DNA from: Lachnospiraceae bacterium UBA3638
Lineage (GTDB): Bacteria; Bacillota; Clostridia; Lachnospirales; Lachnospiraceae
Reading direction: 5' to 3'
DNA length: 29,080 nt
Assembly: GCA_002373595.1 (NCBI GenBank)
Contig: DFKT01000083.1
Location: 1 to 29,080 of the forward strand
A program made the translations under genes and the position numbers. Under the pieces are notes generated by a model that was not told the DNA's origin, did not search any database, and worked only from the letters and a program-made list of their open reading frames with translations. Numbering within the stretch: position 1 is the stretch's first letter; every line of letters begins with the position of its first letter. Positions 24,844-29,080 of the stretch are shown piece after piece.

Positions 24844-25281
24844 ATGAATATGGAACAGTTGCAGAAGGACATGATCGCTGCCATGAAGGCACATGATAAG
24901 GAAAGAAAGGATGCCATATCATCAGTGGTTCAGGCTGTTAAGAAGGTCGCTATCGATGAGGGACACCGCGACGATATCAGCGAAGAACTCGTAAATCGCG
25001 TGATCCAGAAGGAATTAAAGTCCGTTAAGGAACAGATTGATTCCTGCCCCGCTGACAGGACTGAGCTTAAGGCAGAGTATCAGTTCAGATATGATGTAAT
25101 AGCTGAGTATGCCCCCACTCTCCTTAGCGCAGAAGAGGTTGAGGCTATCCTCAAAGACAAATTTGCAGAAGTACTCGCCACCAAGAATAAGGGACAGATC
25201 ATGAAGGCTGTAATGGCAGAACTCAAAGGAAAAGCTGACGGCAAAGTGATCAATGAAGTTGTTGCAAAGCTTTGCGAGTGA
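24844..25281 (+). CDS. yqeY: GatB/YqeY-domain protein
   Basis: 145 residues, the normal length for the stand-alone YqeY family. The sequence is helical and charged, with the family pattern LQKDMIAAMKAHDKERKDAI at the start, RVIQKELKSVKEQID in the middle and KNKGQIMKAVMAELKGKADG near the end, which corresponds to the tRNA-binding tail of GatB. It may assist tRNA amidation or aminoacyl-tRNA handling, but no precise function is established as far as I know. AGGAGG seven bases upstream marks a strong start. The YbaK-like deacylase gene follows 18 bp later, another aminoacyl-tRNA function. Confidence 0.88.
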   Translation: MNMEQLQKDMIAAMKAHDKERKDAISSVVQAVKKVAIDEGHRDDISEELVNRVIQKELKSVKEQIDSCPADRTELKAEYQFRYDVIAEYAPTLLSAEEVEAILKDKFAEVLATKNKGQIMKAVMAELKGKADGKVINEVVAKLCE

Positions 25282-25299
25282 TCGCGTTTTGATCTACAT

Positions 25300-25788
25300 A
25301 TGAAAAAAGAAGAAAAGACAAATGTAATGAGAGTCCTCGATGGCAAAAAGATATCGTATGAGAGCCATTCATACGAACCTGATGCCACGATGACAGGTGA
25401 GGAGATCGCAGGACTTCTCGGAGAAGATCCTGACAAGGTATTTAAGACCCTTGTAACGCAGGGAAAATCGGGAACATATTATGTATTTGTTGTCCCTGTG
25501 AAAGCAGAACTTGATCTCAAGAAGGCCGCGAAGGTTTCCGGTGAGAAGTCCATCGCTATGATCAAGCAGAAGGATCTCCTTCCGCTTACGGGATATGTAC
25601 ACGGCGGCTGCTCTCCGATAGGTATGAAAAAGCAGTTTCAGACCTTTATACATGAGACTGCAACAGGGTATGACACGGTATTTGTAAGTGCCGGGAAGGT
25701 CGGATTTCAGATCGAACTCTCACCTAATGATCTGATTTCGGTAGTTGGATGTAAGACCTCAGATATAATTGTTAATTCGGAAATATAG
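25300..25788 (+). CDS. ybaK: Cys-tRNA(Pro)/Cys-tRNA(Cys) deacylase, YbaK-like
   Basis: 162 residues, normal length. Family landmarks are KTNVMRVLDGKKISYESHSY at the start, VFKTLVTQGKSGTYYVFVVP, and the active-site region GYVHGGCSPIGMKK with its conserved Lys later in the chain. YbaK hydrolyses Cys wrongly attached to tRNA-Pro and so proofreads translation in the cytoplasm. It lies 18 bp behind yqeY, probably cotranscribed, and a very strong terminator follows 25 bp after its stop. A weak start context (no clear ribosome site) suggests coupling to yqeY. A tRNA-Pro gene lies about 950 bp downstream, which may be chance. Confidence 0.9.
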   Translation: MKKEEKTNVMRVLDGKKISYESHSYEPDATMTGEEIAGLLGEDPDKVFKTLVTQGKSGTYYVFVVPVKAELDLKKAAKVSGEKSIAMIKQKDLLPLTGYVHGGCSPIGMKKQFQTFIHETATGYDTVFVSAGKVGFQIELSPNDLISVVGCKTSDIIVNSEI

Positions 25789-25812
25789 TTTGTAGACTAA
25801 TGATTTGCAAAG

Positions 25813-25855
25813 AAAACTGCTTATGCTATAATCACTTGCGTAAGCAGTTTTTTAT
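25813..25855. terminator. Strong rho-independent terminator after ybaK
   Basis: A 14-bp stem with one G-U pair, AAAACTGCTTATGC (25813-25826) with GCGTAAGCAGTTTT (25838-25851), has an 11-base loop and ends in a T run. The A run on the left makes it usable from both directions. It closes the yqeY-ybaK transcript. Confidence 0.92.
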
Positions 25856-25927
25856 TTATCTAATGAATTATTCTATTATTGTTTTTTCAATTTCCTGCTT
25901 ACAAAATCCATTTTTTATTTTTTGCGG

Positions 25928-25962
25928 GCAGGATAGAATCGGAAGGTATTCTCTGATCCTGC
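25928..25962 (+). other. Bulged 12-bp hairpin in the leader of the Rpn-like remnant
   Basis: GCAGGATAGAAT (25928-25939) pairs with ATTCT (25948-25952) and, after a three-base CTG bulge, ATCCTGC (25956-25962). No U-tract follows, so it is not a terminator. It ends 15 bases before the AAAGGAG ribosome site of the remnant gene, within an A/T-rich stretch (25860-25925) that otherwise shows nothing I can name. Confidence 0.5.
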
Positions 25963-25989
25963 TAAAACCTGTACTTGAAAGGAGTAACT

Positions 25990-26550
25990 ATGGTAAGACA
26001 GAGAAGATTGAAGGATTATGATGAACTGACATTTAGCGATGATTTTATGTTTGATCCATATGGCAGAGGACTTAGCCGTTATACATTCACCGCGCGCTGT
26101 AAAGAAGAATCTGATATAATACTAAATGACGGAACTACCAAAGTTTTTTATAATGCAACTTATGAAGGGGATGATATTCCCGAGGATCTAAAGAATCTCT
26201 ACAGATACATTAGAACAGGAATTGCTGTAGGAGATTTATCAGAGAGGATAAATGAGGCCGTTATCAAGTGCCGAAAGAACGAAGTATGGAGGACACAGTA
26301 TATGAAGGAATGGATCATAATGATGGACGAGCGGGAAGATGGTCGAAAGGAAGGCCGAGAGGAAATTCTTATTTCTCAAGTCTGCAAGAAACTCCAGAAG
26401 AATAAGACTCCCGAGCAGATGGCGGAAGAACTTGAAATTGATATAGAAGAAATCAAGAAGATATATGATGTGGCTAAGGAGTTTGCTCCGGAGTATGATG
26501 AGGATGAAATTTTTATGAAGATGCATCCTGAGATAGAGTTTGTAGATTAA
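25990..26550 (+). pseudogene. Rpn / PD-(D/E)XK transposase-like gene with an internal deletion
   Basis: 186 residues from the ATG at 25990 (AAAGGAG five bases upstream). The beginning LKDYDELTFSDDFMF is the amino end of the Rpn family (PD-(D/E)XK nuclease family transposase), but the next residues, DPYGRGLSRYTFTARCKEES, belong roughly 100 residues later in complete members, just after the nuclease core. The part that carries the catalytic Asp/Glu/Lys residues is missing, although the frame is kept. The rest is typical: DGTTKVFYNA, EWRxQYM-like (VWRTQYMKEW), a DGRKEGREE run and a helix-turn-helix-like TPEQMAEELEIDIEEIKKIY. It should be inactive as a nuclease. More A/T-rich than neighbours, it lies beside repeats and a tRNA, as expected of a mobile-element scar. 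Confidence 0.75.
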
Positions 26551-26561
26551 AGAAATATTTA

Positions 26562-26669
26562 AGTCACGCCGAAAAAAGAAGCCGTAATCGCTCGAAGCAG
26601 AATTATCGTGCGTACAGTCACGCCGAAAAAAGAAGCCGTAATCGCTCGGAACAGAATTATCGTGCGTAC
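26562..26669. repeat. Two tandem 54-bp repeats, with a third diverged partial copy
   Basis: Bases 26562-26615 and 26616-26669 are nearly identical, differing at about two positions (CTCGAAGCAG against CTCGGAACAG). Each begins AGTCACGCCGAAAAAAGAAG and ends ATTATCGTGCGTAC. A third unit from 26670 keeps AGTCACGCCGA and TAATCGCTCGAAGCA but changes in between. The shared TCACGCCGA equals the last nine bases of the neighbouring tRNA-Pro (with its discriminator A) in the opposite orientation. Read toward the left, each unit also carries CGGCTTCTTTTTT, the right half of a terminator-like hairpin. Confidence 0.9.
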
Positions 26670-26670
26670 A

Positions 26671-26737
26671 GTCACGCCGATTATAAAAGGCCCTAATCGC
26701 TCGAAGCAACGGCTTCTTCGCGAAGGGCCTTTAATAA

Positions 26738-26747
<10 letters not shown>
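26671..26747. repeat. 23-bp inverted repeat that includes the tRNA-Pro 3' end
   Basis: Left arm 26671-26693 and right arm 26725-26747 are complementary at 22 of 23 positions. The 31-base centre contains a smaller hairpin GAAGC/GCTTC. Read from the tRNA, AAGGCCC ... GGGCCTTTT makes a terminator-like stem, so it probably ends the tRNA transcript. Unusually, the pairing continues through the discriminator and the 3' acceptor strand of the tRNA itself: the trailer carries CGGCGTG, identical to the tRNA 5' acceptor strand. Confidence 0.85.
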
Positions 26748-26811
<64 letters not shown>

Positions 26812-26835
26812 TATCTGATTTTTGCGGTATTGTCG

Positions 26836-26864
26836 TTGACAAAGCCACCCGTAGATAATACACT
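26836..26864 (+). promoter_or_regulatory. Promoter for the GH3 beta-glucosidase gene
   Basis: Perfect -35 TTGACA (26836-26841), 17 bp spacer, -10 TACACT (26859-26864). Transcription would begin near 26871, which excludes the TTG codon at 26867 as start of the beta-glucosidase. Its -10 overlaps the -10 of the opposite tRNA promoter. Confidence 0.65.
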
Positions 26865-26883
26865 TTTTGCGTAGCAGTGTCAA
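26855..26883 (-). promoter_or_regulatory. Promoter for tRNA-Pro
   Basis: Read on the minus strand: perfect -35 TTGACA (26883-26878), 17 bp spacer, -10 TATTAT (26860-26855). The transcript would start near 26848, giving a ~37-base tRNA leader. The sequence AGTGT-CAA-ACACT (26876-26888) is an inverted repeat lying on its -35 box. Confidence 0.75.
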
Positions 26884-26923
26884 ACACTTTAGGTGTATGA
26901 ATAAAGGAAATGAGGATTATTGT

Positions 26924-28957
26924 ATGAGAAAAACTGATGCGGAGATCAGAGAGCTTATCGCTCAGATGACTGTTGAAGAAAAGGCATCGCTTAATTCAGG
27001 CGACAGCATGTGGAAGACCAAAGTCGTAGAGAGACTTGGCATAGAGCAGATGTGGATGTGCGACGGACCGCACGGACTTCGTAAGCAGGAGAATTACGCT
27101 GACGATCCGGATATCAATGACAGTCTTCCGGGAGTAAGCTTCCCCGCGGAGTGTGCAATGGCAGCGGGTTTCGACCGTGATGCGATCGCTAAAGTCGGCA
27201 CAGCGATCGGACTTGAGGCTCAGGCCAGAGATGTACATATGGTACTCGGCCCCGGTGTAAATATGAAGAGAAGCCCTCTTTGCGGCAGAAACTTTGAGTA
27301 TTTCTCAGAGGATCCCTACCTTGCCGGAGAGCTCGCAACCGCATATATCAACGGGCTCCAGGCTGAGGGTGTCGGAGCGTGCATCAAGCATTACATGGCA
27401 AACAATCAGGAGTTTGAGCGTACGACGGGATCTTCAGAGATCGATGAGCGTACGATGCATGAGATATATATGCCTGCATTTGAGATGGCAGTTAAGAATT
27501 CAAAGCCCGCAGGCGTTATGGCTTCATATAATAAGGTAAACGGAACTTATGCAACTGAGAGCAGAGATCTCCTTGTCGATGATCTCAGAGGCAAGTGGGG
27601 ATTTGACGGCTGCGTTATAAGTGACTGGTGGGCCGTTCACAATCGTGTGCCCGCTACGGCTGCAGGAACGGACCTTCTCATGCCCGGTACTCCCGATACG
27701 ATCAAGACCGACGAGGAAGTAGTAGCTGCAGTTAAGGACGGAACCCTCTCCGAGAAGGAACTTGATGAGAGAGTATTTCACGTGCTTCGCATGGTTTATG
27801 ATCTCCTTGCTACGCACAGGGAAGGTATAAAGCTTGATTTTGAAAGGGGCCACAAAGCTGCTCTGAATGCGGCTGAGAGCTCGATAGTACTTCTCAAGAA
27901 TGAGGACGATATACTTCCTCTCAAGAAGGGAATAAAGGTTGCACTCATCGGAGACTTCGCTGATGACCCGAGATATCAGGGTGGTGGAAGCTCTCATGTA
28001 AATGCGGCAGGACAGACCTATCCCCGCACAGAGATCGCGAAATTTGCTGAGGTAACTTACGCTCAGGGATATCGCAAAGCTCCCGAGCCCAGACACCTCA
28101 CCGGAGTAGGACTCAATGTAAAAGTAGACGAGACCAGATACGAGCCCGACGAGGGACTTATCGCTGAAGCGATCAAGGTTGCACAGGCTGCTGATGTAGC
28201 CGTTATCTATGCAGGACTTCCCGAGGATATGGAGACCGAGGGCGACGATCGTAAGCATATGCAGATGCCGCCCAGCCAGCTCGCTCTTATCGATGCAGTC
28301 GCAAAGGCTCAGCCCAACTGTGTAGTACTCCTTCAGAATGGAAGCCCCATCGAGATGCCTTGGCTCTCAGAGATCAAGGGACTCGTAGAGCTTTACCTCG
28401 GAGGAGAGGCAGGCGCTGAGGCTGCTGCAAAGGTTATATTCGGCGATGTAGTTCCCAGCGGCAGACTTCCCGAGACTTTCCCTCTTAAGCTTGAGGACAA
28501 TCCTTCCTATGGAAACTTCGCAACTAAAGATAAAGTTGAGTACAAGGAAGGCCTCTATATCGGATACAGACATTATGAGTCTAAGGATATTAAGACTCTC
28601 TTCCCGTTCGGTTACGGCCTTTCCTATACCACCTTCGAGTACTCTGATCTGAAAGTGGACGGCAGAAAGGTCAGTGTCAAGGTTACGAATACCGGTAAGG
28701 TCGCAGGCAGGGAAGTTGTACAGCTCTATGTAGGCGTTAAGAACTGTGAAGTAGACAGACCTGTAAGAGAGCTCAGAGGATTCGACAAAGTATCGCTGAA
28801 TCCCGGAGAGATCAAGGAAGTAACTTTCGAGGTAACGGACAGAGCCTTTGAATATTGGGATGTTAAGTCTCATGATTTCAAGAAGGCAGCAGGCAGCTAC
28901 GAGGTTCAGATTGGAAAGAACGCTCACGACATCATCCTCTCCGCACCGATCGCGTAG
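26924..28957 (+). CDS. GH3 beta-glucosidase with fibronectin-III-like domain, cytoplasmic
   Basis: 677 residues from the ATG at 26924, eight bases after GAGG; in-frame TTG 26867 and ATG 26897 lack ribosome sites. The GH3 amino-terminal barrel (~1-310) has MCDGPHGLRKQE, GPGVNMKRSPLCGRNFEYFS, KHYMANNQE and the nucleophile Asp234 in CVISDWWAVH. The second domain (~330-545) has SSIVLLKNEDDILPL and TEGDDRKHMQMP. The FnIII-like tail (~575-675) is marked by FPFGYGLSYTTFEYS and VKVTNTGKVAGREVVQLYV. There is no signal peptide. It should split glucose (or another terminal sugar) from imported oligosaccharides, completing the work of the CelC-like GH5. The gene stands alone, with its own promoter and terminator. 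Confidence 0.93.
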   Translation: MRKTDAEIRELIAQMTVEEKASLNSGDSMWKTKVVERLGIEQMWMCDGPHGLRKQENYADDPDINDSLPGVSFPAECAMAAGFDRDAIAKVGTAIGLEAQARDVHMVLGPGVNMKRSPLCGRNFEYFSEDPYLAGELATAYINGLQAEGVGACIKHYMANNQEFERTTGSSEIDERTMHEIYMPAFEMAVKNSKPAGVMASYNKVNGTYATESRDLLVDDLRGKWGFDGCVISDWWAVHNRVPATAAGTDLLMPGTPDTIKTDEEVVAAVKDGTLSEKELDERVFHVLRMVYDLLATHREGIKLDFERGHKAALNAAESSIVLLKNEDDILPLKKGIKVALIGDFADDPRYQGGGSSHVNAAGQTYPRTEIAKFAEVTYAQGYRKAPEPRHLTGVGLNVKVDETRYEPDEGLIAEAIKVAQAADVAVIYAGLPEDMETEGDDRKHMQMPPSQLALIDAVAKAQPNCVVLLQNGSPIEMPWLSEIKGLVELYLGGEAGAEAAAKVIFGDVVPSGRLPETFPLKLEDNPSYGNFATKDKVEYKEGLYIGYRHYESKDIKTLFPFGYGLSYTTFEYSDLKVDGRKVSVKVTNTGKVAGREVVQLYVGVKNCEVDRPVRELRGFDKVSLNPGEIKEVTFEVTDRAFEYWDVKSHDFKKAAGSYEVQIGKNAHDIILSAPIA

Positions 28958-28986
28958 CACCCAAAACCCGCATAAAATCAATATTT

Positions 28987-29018
28987 GTAGCCTTCCACGC
29001 CCGGGGAAGGCTACTTTT
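28987..29018 (+). terminator. Rho-independent terminator of the GH3 gene
   Basis: GTAGCCTTCC (28987-28996) pairs perfectly with GGAAGGCTAC (29005-29014) around an eight-base loop, followed by TTTTAG. It lies 30 bases after the GH3 stop. Confidence 0.92.
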
Positions 29019-29043
29019 AGTTTATAAAATGTTTATAATTTTA

Positions 29044-29070
29044 TTAGCACTCCCCCTTGACGAGTGCTAA
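29044..29070. promoter_or_regulatory. CIRCE operator (HrcA binding site)
   Basis: TTAGCACTC (29044-29052), exactly nine bases, GAGTGCTAA (29062-29070): a perfect match to the CIRCE consensus. HrcA binds it to repress chaperone genes until heat or other folding stress. The spacer and right arm contain TTGACG (29057-29062), which may be the -35 box of the promoter. The controlled operon, groES-groEL or hrcA-grpE-dnaK, should begin just beyond the window end on the + strand. Confidence 0.95.
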
Positions 29071-29080
29071 TATACGTGTT

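Noticed and set aside
25827..25832. TATAAT as a -10 box
   Set aside because: It lies in the loop of the strong ybaK terminator and has no -35 at suitable distance.
26239..26709. A 156-codon minus-strand reading frame with an 18-residue repeat (RRDCTHDNS...YGFFF)
   Set aside because: It is the translation of the 54-bp DNA repeats (a multiple of three) running on antisense to the Rpn-like remnant; no ribosome site and overlap with the tRNA trailer.
26867..26923. TTG 26867 or ATG 26897 as start of the GH3 enzyme
   Set aside because: The predicted transcript starts near 26871 and only ATG 26924 has a GAGG site; the extra residues are not GH3-like.

Overview
The window is typical of an anaerobic, polysaccharide-using Bacillota (class Clostridia, probably a gut or rumen Lachnospiraceae/Oscillospiraceae/Saccharofermentans-type organism). 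The evidence is strong AGGAGG ribosome sites, sigma-A-like TTGACA/TATAAT promoters, an HrcA-type CIRCE operator, abundant GGDEF/EAL/HD-GYP and hybrid-kinase genes, and several intracellular glycoside hydrolases that look suited to finishing imported xylo- and cello-oligosaccharides. I cannot name the genus from sequence alone. Nearly all genes are on the + strand and tightly packed.

Layout. 1-1509: 3' part of a methyl-accepting chemotaxis receptor, closed by a terminator. 1603-3073: two overlapping minus-strand membrane protein genes, one with a His/Ser-rich amino terminus and a zinc ribbon. 3202-4726: a GNAT acetyltransferase and a CAP/SCP-domain lipoprotein. 4727-4955: a regulatory intergenic region with a 19-bp hairpin, tandem promoters, an attenuator-like hairpin and a T6G8 tract. 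4956-14574: a four-gene signalling operon made of REC-GGDEF-(degenerate GGDEF)-REC-HD-GYP, a hybrid histidine kinase with REC and HPt, a hybrid histidine kinase fused to a complete DegV (fatty-acid-binding) domain, and a multi-TM protein with degenerate GGDEF and EAL domains. I regard this as the most interesting system in the window: it looks like a membrane-anchored phosphorelay, possibly lipid-responsive, that controls both making and breaking of cyclic-di-GMP.

14586-20351 is a carbohydrate block: GH8 (Rex-like exo-oligoxylanase), two membrane proteins of unknown role, an RsuA-type pseudouridine synthase, a type-B carboxylesterase and a CelC-like GH5. All three carbohydrate enzymes lack signal peptides, as does the GH3 at the far end, so they should act inside the cell. 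20367-24552 carries a flavin reductase, a DEDD-exonuclease-like protein that has lost its catalytic residues, a small unknown protein, an ABC transporter (one ATPase, two permeases) and an HAD phosphatase.

24553-26811 is a decaying or recombining stretch: a frameshifted small secreted-protein gene, intact yqeY-like and ybaK-like genes with a strong terminator, an Rpn/PD-(D/E)XK transposase-like gene that has lost its middle, 54-bp tandem repeats, and a tRNA-Pro(CGG) whose 3' end forms one arm of a 23-bp inverted repeat. 26836-28957: overlapping divergent promoters and a GH3 beta-glucosidase. The window ends in a terminator and a perfect CIRCE element, so a heat-shock chaperone operon probably starts just beyond the edge.
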